NCBI GenBank assembly: GCA_045613945.1
Contig: JAZLBZ010000086.1
Span: 47,571-111,570, forward strand
Direction: 5' to 3'
DNA length: 64,000 nucleotides
Source: HGM04593 sp045613945
GTDB taxonomy: Bacteria > Bacteroidota > Bacteroidia > Bacteroidales > Bacteroidaceae
Each line of letters starts with the position of its first letter. The first letter of the stretch is position 1. The notes beneath the pieces are model-generated. The model worked only from the letters and a program-made list of their open reading frames with translations, was not told the DNA's origin and did not search any database. Shown one piece after another: positions 54,901-62,939 of the stretch. Made by a program: the position numbers and the translations under genes.

Positions 54901-55519
54901 TTATGTAACAGCGGCAAGTAACGGCAAATTGCGTGAATATAACAAGGACAAGGCATTCCAGATGTATGCAGGCAATGCCAACAGCCCCTACCAGCTCTCT
55001 TGGTCAAATACATTCACCTACAAAGACTTTACCCTCTACTTCCTCATCAACGGACGTATTGGCGGAAAGGTGGTTTCATTGACCGAGGCCTACCTCGACA
55101 AGTGGGGAGCATCAGAGCGCACAGGAGAGGCACGTCTCCATGCCGAAAATAACGGTATCACTGTTACCGATGAATTCGGTGAAGTGCAGCACGGTATGTA
55201 CATCAACGAAGGTCGTGACCTTGTTGCTGTAAAAGACTACTACACCTATCTTGGCGAGACCGATGCAGCAAGTTATTTATACGATGCTACAAACTTCCGC
55301 TTGCGCGAGTTGTCACTCGGTTACACATTCCGCAACCTCTTTGGCAACTACAAAGACTTGAATCTCTCATTCGTTTGCCGCAACCTCTTCTTCATATACA
55401 AGGATGCTCCTGTTGACCCGGACATCTCATTGTCTACAGGAAACGGTCTTGGTGGTATCGATGTATTCAACCATCCTTCGGGAAGGTCATTTGGTCTGAA
55501 CATCAAGGTTAACCTTTAA
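51962..55519 (+). CDS. SusC/RagA-family TonB-linked outer-membrane transporter
   Basis: I start at the ATG at 51962 (MKLLKTVGKS), which opens a signal peptide; the earlier ATG at 51926 adds twelve residues. The 1185-residue protein has a carboxypeptidase-like N-domain (DGTVKGTVVDEFGEPMFGA), the SusC lead-in LDEVVVTAMGIMRKEKS, the plug with SPLIVIDGVPMTN and GANAAALYGSRAANGVVMITTKKG, and a large barrel ending in FGLNIKVNL. It imports oligosaccharides with TonB energy as a complex with the SusD protein encoded next. With the GH85 gene downstream, N-glycan-derived oligosaccharides are the likely cargo. Confidence 0.95.
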   Translation: MKLLKTVGKSLLAATFLGLSLTFVPVEGWAKTAAMQQKDGTVKGTVVDEFGEPMFGAVAFVVGTTNSSPIDFDGNFELRNVEKGATIRVTLMGYKCDDQVWKGGTLKFVMKEEATALDEVVVTAMGIMRKEKSLTYATQLVKADELLKAPDANIANSLEGKISGITITPSAGGAGGASKIVLRGNKSIQGENSPLIVIDGVPMTNSIRGQTGATDMTTGSTAEGGDPLSMINPDDIESMNVLKGANAAALYGSRAANGVVMITTKKGKEGKMEVTFTSNTSFDTPLTIHRLQDSFGAYNATKGELRVDNWGDRLSGEGKRIHTYQPSKQFFPQTITVTNADGTAGEIPNIFNAYLRNYANDDIADFYETAINTNNSISVSGGTEKIQTYVSYSNSQSWGMIPNNRYDRNTFAFRQTYNLWDRLTINASINYNQAKTKNRLGGGTLGNPIYHMYNTPRDIDMEYYKENYCAQGQWLSSGNDQGIGDQVYWEDVAGDGTVLMKQYGNTVLTGPMQQYAYQTPAYNNPYWLTNQNADESIEDRFSATFSGTLKIIDGLNLQGRVSIDNSRYLNEGHTYASTWYNVEMYRYGRYWLNNNRTNEIYTDYMLTYNKEFAKDWSVSATAGYVGHTIKGTSQNTYIDKATSYSIDKTTYYNIIPTAINQFEPNYGGPGVTTKGKSSNWDQAALATAQIGWKDVVFIDGSYRHDWYRPFRQFAGLGTKESYGYFGFGANAILSDIIKMPEWFTYAKYRLSYSEVGNSIPNIVFDTVHKNIEDKTATINYLNSFTPVPEKTKSFETGLEMQFLDDCLNLDITYYNSAMHNSYLIIKGSNGANQPINSGIIRNQGVELSVGYDWEITNKLRWKTNVNFSYNHNRIERIYQDKYGNDREISTEFGGGRYQLRYKKGGSYGDIYIDDFTRFKDDVYKYTVLESGVENGVPYVDREVTKYTKDATVVSHDGTAAELVNKAGDIYIKNGKPTHGGYVTAASNGKLREYNKDKAFQMYAGNANSPYQLSWSNTFTYKDFTLYFLINGRIGGKVVSLTEAYLDKWGASERTGEARLHAENNGITVTDEFGEVQHGMYINEGRDLVAVKDYYTYLGETDAASYLYDATNFRLRELSLGYTFRNLFGNYKDLNLSFVCRNLFFIYKDAPVDPDISLSTGNGLGGIDVFNHPSGRSFGLNIKVNL

Positions 55520-55562
55520 TGACAAGTTCAAAAACCTTACATAACCTATTAAAACTGATATT

Positions 55563-57371
55563 ATGAAAACGAAACATATTTTGCTTGCCGGTTCACTACT
55601 GACAGCAGCATTGACAATGAACTCATGCCTCGATTTTGACGATCCCGGAGACGAGTTGGGTCTCAACAATGTACAGACCGAAGGCACAAGATTCACCGGT
55701 GATGTTGACACAATCTACTATCTGAACGACATCACTTTTGATGGCGCAGTGGAAGCATATACACAACTTTACGAAACTCTGCTACCAACTGCTGCCGGCA
55801 GTATCTACTCAATACGAGGCAGCAAGGGAGGCAGTCCTTCGGACGACCATGCATACCAGATGCAGTACAGTCTTGGGACTGACGGCTACGCACAGTACTT
55901 TGTTGTTCCCCATAAGGATTTTGAATATAGCCAGGAGACGCAGACATCAACATATAATATTGCACTCAAGTTCAATGGCGGAGCCCATGGCGTATACAGT
56001 GACGCAAAGCTTGGTATGATGCCACTGCTCAACCACCCGGCAATAGACTCAATACCGGAAATCAAGGCTATTTTCCTGCTCTACTACTGCATTGCAGCCC
56101 AGGAGATGGCCGACCTTTCTGGTCCATTCACCTACCTCGAGGACAAGAAAAACCTTGAGGAGGTAACAGAGTACAACGATGTAAAGACCATCTACTACGG
56201 AATTGAGAATAACATCAACACCATAATAGAGTGTCTGAAACACTACGACAGCCGTCCTAATGAGTATAAGGAACTTGTAAAGAGCATCAGGTCACAGTTC
56301 TGCAAGACCAACCACGCCGAGGACTACAGCAGTATGGATTCATACATCAGATTGGCGAATTCATTGAAACTGCGTATGGCCATGCACATTGTAAAGATTG
56401 AGCCGGCTACAGCACGCAAGTGGGCCGAGGAGGCTGTTGCCGGTGGTGTAATCGAGGCTATGGGACAGCAGCATGGTATCTTCCCTAAGATTCCCGGTAC
56501 ACAGTTCACACACCCGCTTGCTACAATTGCATCGGCATGGAACGATATCCGCATCTCGGCGTCGTTCGAGAGCCTGCTTATGAGCCTTGGCCACCCATAT
56601 ACAAAATATCTTGTATTGCCGAACAACGCCGACATTATAAACAAAAAGACAGGTGACACCATACCCGCAGGTACACTTATTTGCGGTATCCGTTCGGGTA
56701 CACTCGTCGACAACGGCCAATATGACTATGTTCTCAACAAACGTCTTGCATATTCTTCTCTTGACGTAAATGTCCTCAAGAACAAGAACTGTCCCAAATA
56801 TTTCATCAAGTGGGCCGAGGTTGATTTCCTCCGCGCCGAGGGAGCATTGCGTGGTTGGAACATGGGCGGTAACGCACAGTTCTTCTACGAGCGCGGTATT
56901 GACAACGCCTTTATGGAAGAGCCCACCAGCGGTTCAGAGTACTCTTCGTATGTAAATGACTACAAAAACCTTGAAGCACCAATAGACTATGTAAGCGTTG
57001 AGCCACTTGGTGAAGGTGCAGACTGGCCAAGCGTAACAAAGATTGGTGTAAAGTGGAACGATCTCGACGAACCGGAGACAAAACTCGAGAAGATTATCAC
57101 CCAGAAGTACCTGGCATTGTTCCCACTCTCAAACGAAGCGTGGACCGAATTGCGCCGCACCGGATATCCCAAGTTGTTCCCGGTGCTGAACCCCGACGAG
57201 GGTGACGGCAGCCTTGAGGATGGCGACATCATCCGCCGCATCCCCTGGGTTCCAACAGATGCTCTTGGAATGGCTATGGTTGAGACCAGCGGCATTCCCG
57301 CACTTGGCAACCGCCCCGACGAGCAGGGAACACGCCTATGGTGGGATGTTGACACTGACAGCAACTTCTAA
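55563..57371 (+). CDS. SusD/RagB-family glycan-binding lipoprotein
   Basis: A 602-residue surface lipoprotein with lipobox Cys22 (LTMNSC). SusD proteins cap the SusC barrel and bind the glycan. The usual helical TPR-like core is visible in QMADLSGPFTYLEDKK and LRMAMHIVKIEPATARKWAEEAV, and the C-terminal part shows the typical LFPLSNEAWTELRRTGYP sequence near its end. It starts 43 bases after susC and is co-transcribed with it. A terminator follows, so the GH85 gene probably has a separate promoter. Confidence 0.95.
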   Translation: MKTKHILLAGSLLTAALTMNSCLDFDDPGDELGLNNVQTEGTRFTGDVDTIYYLNDITFDGAVEAYTQLYETLLPTAAGSIYSIRGSKGGSPSDDHAYQMQYSLGTDGYAQYFVVPHKDFEYSQETQTSTYNIALKFNGGAHGVYSDAKLGMMPLLNHPAIDSIPEIKAIFLLYYCIAAQEMADLSGPFTYLEDKKNLEEVTEYNDVKTIYYGIENNINTIIECLKHYDSRPNEYKELVKSIRSQFCKTNHAEDYSSMDSYIRLANSLKLRMAMHIVKIEPATARKWAEEAVAGGVIEAMGQQHGIFPKIPGTQFTHPLATIASAWNDIRISASFESLLMSLGHPYTKYLVLPNNADIINKKTGDTIPAGTLICGIRSGTLVDNGQYDYVLNKRLAYSSLDVNVLKNKNCPKYFIKWAEVDFLRAEGALRGWNMGGNAQFFYERGIDNAFMEEPTSGSEYSSYVNDYKNLEAPIDYVSVEPLGEGADWPSVTKIGVKWNDLDEPETKLEKIITQKYLALFPLSNEAWTELRRTGYPKLFPVLNPDEGDGSLEDGDIIRRIPWVPTDALGMAMVETSGIPALGNRPDEQGTRLWWDVDTDSNF

Positions 57372-57390
57372 CAGTTATCCCTTATGATAC

Positions 57391-57430
57391 AAGATGGCGA
57401 TCCATTTACTTTTGGGTCGCCATCTTTTTG
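57391..57430 (+). terminator. Intrinsic terminator after susD
   Basis: AAGATGGCGA at 57391-57400 pairs with TCGCCATCTT at 57417-57426, with an inner TCCA/TGGG pairing, followed by TTTTTG. Confidence 0.85.
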
Positions 57431-57513
57431 TTGAGGTTTGAATAAAAAGTGCTATTTTTAGGCCTTTAGTCAATCTCTTAATTTTATTGTAAAATGGGCA
57501 TTACATATTAAAT

Positions 57514-57811
57514 AACGTGAGTTCGAAATAAGCCAAACAAATCGCGAATCTGTCATTTCGATGGAGTATAGCGACGAGACGTGTTGTTGAGGGCTTGTCC
57601 GAAAAAATCTCAAAATATCGCGAAATATGAGATCTCTCACGTACTGTTATTTCGCTACGCTCATCGAAAGCTACGATTAGGCGAGAGCAAAGAACGTTTA
57701 CTTGCTTTGCCGAGCGGTAGTAGCTTCGTAAAACAAAACCTCTTCAATTTTTACATTAAGGTATGGTCGAGATGACAAAATACGCTAAAATTCTTATTTC
57801 GAACTAACGTT
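57514..57811. mobile_element. MITE-like element with 19-bp terminal inverted repeats
   Basis: The 19-base ends at 57514-57532 and 57793-57811 are reverse complements with one mismatch (AACGTgAGTTCGAAATAAG). A direct TTAAAT at 57508-57513 and 57810-57815 could be a target duplication, although the right copy overlaps the end by two bases and the region is A/T rich. The 298 bases contain no supported gene. Inside is a large version of the TGTCAT...ATGACA family (57551-57777). The element lies between the susD terminator and the GH85 promoter. Transposition is inference. Confidence 0.6.
57551..57777. repeat. Dispersed TGTCAT...ATGACA repeat, long copy D
   Basis: Starts TGTCATTTCGATGGAG and ends GGTCGAGATGACA, imperfect inverted termini. 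The inner AATCTC...GAGATCTCTCACG resembles copies A and B. About 130 extra bases separate the halves. It is nested in the larger inverted repeat 57514-57811. Confidence 0.6.
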
Positions 57812-57841
57812 AAATACATCCACAAAATCCATAACAAAAAG

Positions 57842-57872
57842 TTTGTTTTTTCAGTGGGAATTACGATATTTG
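57842..57872 (+). promoter_or_regulatory. Promoter of the GH85 gene
   Basis: TTTG at 57842-57845, a 19-base spacer, then GATATTTG at 57865-57872, one mismatch from TAnnTTTG. It lies just past the MITE-like element and gives a leader of about 125 bases. Confidence 0.55.
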
Positions 57873-58005
57873 CTCTATGAATGTATTCATCTGCAAACTT
57901 CGGGATAACATATTGTAAACAGAGAATTTGCAGTGATAAAAATAAGACACAAAGCAAGGGAATTTTGAAATAAAATATTTATAAACTAACCAAATCAACA
58001 ACATT

Positions 58006-61000
58006 ATGAAAAAGATTTACTTATTGTTCATCTCGCTGCTGTGCATAGCCTTCTCGGCACAGGCACAGGTGGTGACCAGTCTTGATCAGTTGAGCAACGA
58101 CAAGGTGTACACCATCAAGTCGGCTCGCGCATTCTTGTTGTACAGTCCCAATGTTCCAACAAAGATTGCATCAAGCACAGGTAAGAAAGTTGGTTCTGTA
58201 ACATTCGATCCACAGGACCCTAACCAACAGTTCAAAATTGAGAATGTAAACGGTAAATATTACCTCTACAGCGTTGGTGCCCAGAAGTATGTTTACACCA
58301 ATGGTGGATTCAACGCAAACAAGATTACACCGTTGAACATCACACAGTCATCATCGGCAACTTACCGTTGGTTCCTAAAGATTGGTACTCAGGGTATGAA
58401 CTCACAGGAGCCTACACAGTCTGACGAAGGTATCATCGTGAACAACTGGGTAACAGAAGACGCAGGTAACTGCTACAGCATCACCGAGGTTACAGACGGT
58501 GAAAGCGGTGGTGGAAGTACCAGCGAGGAGATTTATGACTTTGCAGGCTTTGGCGTTGAGGACTTGCTCGAACTCTTCAACAGCGCATTGGAGCAGGGCC
58601 GCAACTATCCTACAATGGAGGAGTTTGCAGCAGCCGGTATTCAGGCATCTGATATCGCATTCGTCCGTTCACACGTTCGCAAGGCAAACATCATGAGCCG
58701 TGCCGACCGTGTACGTACCAACACCTACGAAAACCGCAACCTCTTCCTTAACATCCCAATGGACTATGGTAAGGACGGTGGTGTTGGCTACCCACAGGCA
58801 AAGTTCAATGCCGATGTATTCTCAATGTGGCAGTATACCAACCTCTTCGGTTCATGGAATCACGGTTTCTTTACAGCACCGGGCGCATGGGTCGATGCAG
58901 CTCACCGCAACGGAACCGACATCATGAGCGGTATCGCATTCTTCGAGAGCTGGACAGGTGACGGTGACAAGACTTTCAGCGCAATGATTACAAGAAAGAA
59001 CAGCGACGGCACATACAAGTATGTAAAGCCACTTATCAACATCCTCATGTTCTTTGGTTCAGACGGTATCAACTACAACTGGGAGGACAACAGCTGGGGT
59101 AACAGCGACATCGTTGCATTTCACAAGGCTCTTTGGGTCGAGGCAAAGAGAGTGGGCTTCGACAACTACCATAGCGCTATCTACACAAGTACATCAGAGT
59201 TGAGCGCAAACTCAACCTCAACAATCGATGCTCTCTATGGTACAAAGTCAGGTGGCAAGACTCACGATTTGATGCTCAACTACCAGGCAAATGACATTGC
59301 CGGCAACTTGGGTAATACATACAATGCAGTAAAGAACGCATACGGTGAGGCAGACAATATGTATGCCGGCGTTTGGATTGCATCAATGGACCGCCGTTGG
59401 ACAAACCTCGAGGGCAACAACACAAGTATCTGTCTTTGGGGTGAGCACGACCAGAGCCGTTTCTACAGTTTCAATGCCGGTGACGGTGTTTTTGACATCC
59501 AGGGCAATTATCAGAGACTGCTTGAGCGTGCAATGTCGGGTGGTAACCGCAACCCGGCAAACACTCCAGCACTCAGCGACACAGGCAACAACTGGCAGAC
59601 TGAGAACGGCAAACTTCCTTTGCAGACCTTTGCAGGTATGGCACACTGGATTCCCGAGCGTTCAGCAATCCAGGGCGATATGCACTTCCGCACACACTTC
59701 ACACTCGGTAACGGTGACCGCTACTACTATAAGGGCAAGATGTCACACAATAGCGAGTGGTACAACATGGGTGCACAGGATATCGTTCCAACATACCGTT
59801 GGCTGCGCTACAAGTCAAACACAACTACTGTAGCCACAAATATTGATGTAAACTACACACACCTCGATGCTTACACCGGCGGTTCATGTATTGAACTCAC
59901 AGGCGCTGCAACAACCGAGGGTACCGATATCATCATGTACAAGACAAGCCTCAAGGCCGGCAATGGTGCATACGCAAAACTCGCTGTAAAGACCATCAAG
60001 GATGTCAAGGCTACAAACCTTTACCTTATTGTTAGAAAGGCCGGCAGCAGCAACTGGTTGGAGTTCCCATACGGCGATGTTGCAGGCAAGACTTGGGAGG
60101 AGAAGAAGTTTGACCTCACAGGCATTGCAAACGGCGATGTAATCGACCGCATTGGTCTTCGCGTAAAGGGCAGCAACAACGACTACCAGCTCTATGTAGG
60201 TAAACTTGAAATCAACGACGAGACAATCGTTACCCCTGCAAACGTAACAAACGTTGTTGCCGAGGTAAAGAACGAGACAAAAGAGTCAATGGATTTGAAG
60301 ATGCACTGGAATGTTGATGCAACAGCCAAGACACGCGCAGCGTGGGGTCTTGTTTACAATGACGAAGCAAACATTGACCACTTCGAGGTTCTCTACAAGG
60401 TTGGCGAAGAAGGCAAGGTGGCGCTTGTAGGCACAACATCACAGTGGGCAACATTCGTTGGCAACATTGAGTTCGAGAGCGCAGACGACGTTCCATACAT
60501 TGGTATACGTTCAGTATCTACTGACCTCAAGACATACTCTCCAACAGTTTGGGTACAGGTACCACGCGGCGACCAGGCAAAACTCCCTGAGAGAGAAGAG
60601 GTGGACACATACGGTATCAGCCAGATTGACCCCAACTCAAACGGTATTGAGGCTGCACGTGAACAGCGCTATGTTGAACTCGTACAGACAACCGGTGCTA
60701 CACGGAACCTCAACTATACAGCAAATGCTCCTGTAGCCGATGGTACACAGTATGCCGATGCACGCGACCATCTTCTTGTCGTAGAGCAGGGTCAGAGCAT
60801 TACCATGACACTCAAAGGCCCTAACCTCAAAGATGGTTTGCAGTGGTGCTTCGGTGGTGGCTGGTTGGACCTCAATGGCAGTGGCGACTTTGACCACCCA
60901 TTCCCAACAGAGCGCACTGCAGCTGAGATTGCAAAGGGAACAACCGAGGTTGACCCTGAGGGTGAGCGCATCTTCTTCATCGGTACACACGAGAAGTCAA

Positions 61001-61467
61001 CTCCAGAACTTGTAACAGGATACACATTCACATTCAAGATTCCGGAAGATGCAACTCCAGGCGACAGCCGTCTGCGTCTTGTATTCTCTGACGCATGGTT
61101 TGCCGGCGCATTCAACCCAACAGGCTTGACAAACAAGGGCTTCACAATCGACTTCAGCGTGAAGATTGAGGGTAACAACCCAGGACGTTCAGCATCGGGC
61201 ACACGCGACCAGGGCGAGGCTGAGGAGCCCGAGGGCTATGGCGATGCAACATCTGTAAAGGAAGTTGTTGGCGAAGTTTCAACAGCCGAAGGCGTTGAGG
61301 GTGCTATTGAGATTGCAAATGCTGACGTTGCATGGATTTACACAGTTGACGGCAAGTTGGTAGAGTTCGTACAGAACCCTGCAACCGTAGAGGCCGAGGC
61401 CGGTGTATACATTGTGAAGATGCAGAACGGCAACGTAATCCGCAGCGCTAAGGTATTGGTTAAGTAA
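58006..61467 (+). CDS. Endo-beta-N-acetylglucosaminidase, GH85, with T9SS sorting domain
   Basis: Cleaves the GlcNAc-GlcNAc core of N-glycans, releasing the glycan from protein. It has 1153 residues. A signal peptide (ending AQAQ) and a ricin-like module (~20-160) come first, then the GH85 domain (~173-600) with FLNIPMDYGKDGG, AFFESWTGDGD and the catalytic motif DGINYNWED, in which Asn358 and Glu360 match the N-x-E pair of endo-A and human ENGase. A galactose-binding-like module (~605-742), an FN3-like region (~745-850) and a GEVED-type domain (~940-1050) follow. The last ~50 residues, ending AGVYIVKM and SAKVLVK, form a type-A T9SS sorting signal. It was assigned to GH85, not GH18, by this motif. 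Confidence 0.92.
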   Translation: MKKIYLLFISLLCIAFSAQAQVVTSLDQLSNDKVYTIKSARAFLLYSPNVPTKIASSTGKKVGSVTFDPQDPNQQFKIENVNGKYYLYSVGAQKYVYTNGGFNANKITPLNITQSSSATYRWFLKIGTQGMNSQEPTQSDEGIIVNNWVTEDAGNCYSITEVTDGESGGGSTSEEIYDFAGFGVEDLLELFNSALEQGRNYPTMEEFAAAGIQASDIAFVRSHVRKANIMSRADRVRTNTYENRNLFLNIPMDYGKDGGVGYPQAKFNADVFSMWQYTNLFGSWNHGFFTAPGAWVDAAHRNGTDIMSGIAFFESWTGDGDKTFSAMITRKNSDGTYKYVKPLINILMFFGSDGINYNWEDNSWGNSDIVAFHKALWVEAKRVGFDNYHSAIYTSTSELSANSTSTIDALYGTKSGGKTHDLMLNYQANDIAGNLGNTYNAVKNAYGEADNMYAGVWIASMDRRWTNLEGNNTSICLWGEHDQSRFYSFNAGDGVFDIQGNYQRLLERAMSGGNRNPANTPALSDTGNNWQTENGKLPLQTFAGMAHWIPERSAIQGDMHFRTHFTLGNGDRYYYKGKMSHNSEWYNMGAQDIVPTYRWLRYKSNTTTVATNIDVNYTHLDAYTGGSCIELTGAATTEGTDIIMYKTSLKAGNGAYAKLAVKTIKDVKATNLYLIVRKAGSSNWLEFPYGDVAGKTWEEKKFDLTGIANGDVIDRIGLRVKGSNNDYQLYVGKLEINDETIVTPANVTNVVAEVKNETKESMDLKMHWNVDATAKTRAAWGLVYNDEANIDHFEVLYKVGEEGKVALVGTTSQWATFVGNIEFESADDVPYIGIRSVSTDLKTYSPTVWVQVPRGDQAKLPEREEVDTYGISQIDPNSNGIEAAREQRYVELVQTTGATRNLNYTANAPVADGTQYADARDHLLVVEQGQSITMTLKGPNLKDGLQWCFGGGWLDLNGSGDFDHPFPTERTAAEIAKGTTEVDPEGERIFFIGTHEKSTPELVTGYTFTFKIPEDATPGDSRLRLVFSDAWFAGAFNPTGLTNKGFTIDFSVKIEGNNPGRSASGTRDQGEAEEPEGYGDATSVKEVVGEVSTAEGVEGAIEIANADVAWIYTVDGKLVEFVQNPATVEAEAGVYIVKMQNGNVIRSAKVLVK

Positions 61468-61494
61468 TAAACAATAGCCTAAAGTAACATAACG

Positions 61495-61527
61495 GTAGTG
61501 CGCCTTTTGGGGCGCACTACTTTTTTT
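61495..61527 (+). terminator. Intrinsic terminator after the GH85 gene
   Basis: GTAGTGCGCC at 61495-61504 pairs perfectly with GGCGCACTAC at 61511-61520, followed by seven T residues. Confidence 0.9.
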
Positions 61528-61536
61528 GTATCTTCG
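61506..61536 (+). promoter_or_regulatory. Promoter of the NhaC-type gene, overlapping the terminator
   Basis: TTTG at 61506-61509 (in the terminator loop), a 19-base spacer, then TATCTTCG at 61529-61536, one mismatch from TAnnTTTG. Start of transcription would be near 61543, with a very short leader to the ATG at 61559. Confidence 0.5.
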
Positions 61537-61558
61537 CGCTGAGAAACATATACACACT

Positions 61559-62851
61559 ATGCAAAAGATAAACACACGACGTGGGTTGCTTGCCCTTTCG
61601 CCAATCATCGTATTGCTCACAATATACCTTGCCGGCTCAATAATTGCCGGCGATTTCTACCGCATACCCATAGCCACCGCCTTTATTGTGGCATCAATCT
61701 ATGCAGTGGCAATAACTCGCGGCACCACGCTCGACGAGCGCATTGAACATTTCTCGAAAGGCGCGGCCAACACACGCATTATGTATATGATTTGGATATT
61801 CGTGCTTGCTGGTGCCTTTGCCGCGCTTGCAAAGGCAATGGGTGCTGTGGATGCCACAGTGCAGTTGACCCTGAACCTTATCCCCAGCAACTACCTTCCG
61901 GCGGGAATATTCATTGCAGCCTGCTTCATATCACTCTCCATTGGTACATCTGTGGGCACAATTGTTGCGCTGACACCGGTAGTCACAGCATTGGCTGCAG
62001 AACTTGGATGCGAGACTGCGTGGCTTGTGGCCATTGTTGTGGGCGGCGCATTCTTTGGCGATAACCTCTCGTTTATTTCGGACACCACCATTGCCGCCAC
62101 ACAGACACAGGGCTGCTCAATGCGCAGCAAGTTCCGCACCAACATAAGGCTTGTAATGCCGGCCGCCATTGTCACACTATTGCTATACGCCTTCAGCGGC
62201 AACGGAATAGAGGAGATTGAGACAACCGCCATCACCATTAACGATGCCCTGAAGTGCATCCCCTACCTCACCGTCATCATCTGCGCATTGGTGGGAATGA
62301 ACGTGCTGCTAGTGCTAATCATTGGCATACTAATCTCGGGAGCAATGGGCATTGCGTACGGTACTGTAGACGGCATAAGCATCTTCACAGAGATGGGCAG
62401 CGGCATCATGGGAATGACAGAACTTATTCTTGTAACAATGCTTGCAGGCGGACTGCTGGAGATTGTGCGCATCAACGGCGGCATTGACTACCTCATACGC
62501 ATTGTAACACTGCGTATGCGCTCAAGGCGCGCTGCAGAATTTGCAATAACAGCATTGACAGCGCTTGCCAACATCTGCACCGCCAACAACACTATTGCAA
62601 TTTTGACAGTGGGTGACATCTCGCGCGACATATCAAAGAAGTTCGGCATACAGCCACGCCGCGCAGCAAGCCTCATGGACACCACATCGTGTTTTGTTCA
62701 GGGCATAATCCCCTATGGTGCCCAGTTACTCATTGCATCGGGCCTGGCAAAAGTATCACCATTGGAGATTATTCCAAGCCACTACTACCCAATGTGCATT
62801 GGAGTGATGATTGTTGTTTCTGTACTTGTGAAAAGGAAGGTGGCAAAGTAA
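61559..62851 (+). CDS. NhaC-family Na+/H+ antiporter-like transporter
   Basis: I start at the ATG at 61559 (MQKINTRRGLL), not the in-frame TTG at 61526 inside the terminator's T run. The 430-residue protein has ten or more membrane helices and the PF03553 signature: SIGTSVGTIVALTPVVTALA and GGAFFGDNLSFISDTTIAATQTQ, with acidic and polar residues in the membrane. It would exchange Na+ for protons, or a related organic substrate as in malate/lactate or amino acid antiporters of this family. It has its own promoter; the next gene on its strand is outside the window. Confidence 0.9.
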   Translation: MQKINTRRGLLALSPIIVLLTIYLAGSIIAGDFYRIPIATAFIVASIYAVAITRGTTLDERIEHFSKGAANTRIMYMIWIFVLAGAFAALAKAMGAVDATVQLTLNLIPSNYLPAGIFIAACFISLSIGTSVGTIVALTPVVTALAAELGCETAWLVAIVVGGAFFGDNLSFISDTTIAATQTQGCSMRSKFRTNIRLVMPAAIVTLLLYAFSGNGIEEIETTAITINDALKCIPYLTVIICALVGMNVLLVLIIGILISGAMGIAYGTVDGISIFTEMGSGIMGMTELILVTMLAGGLLEIVRINGGIDYLIRIVTLRMRSRRAAEFAITALTALANICTANNTIAILTVGDISRDISKKFGIQPRRAASLMDTTSCFVQGIIPYGAQLLIASGLAKVSPLEIIPSHYYPMCIGVMIVVSVLVKRKVAK

Positions 62852-62939
62852 AGCCGGAAGATGGCTCACCTGCAAAAGTTGCGGGCAAAAAGTTTACCGT
62901 ATTTTTCAACCTTTAGGCAGTTGTCTTATATTCTTTCTG

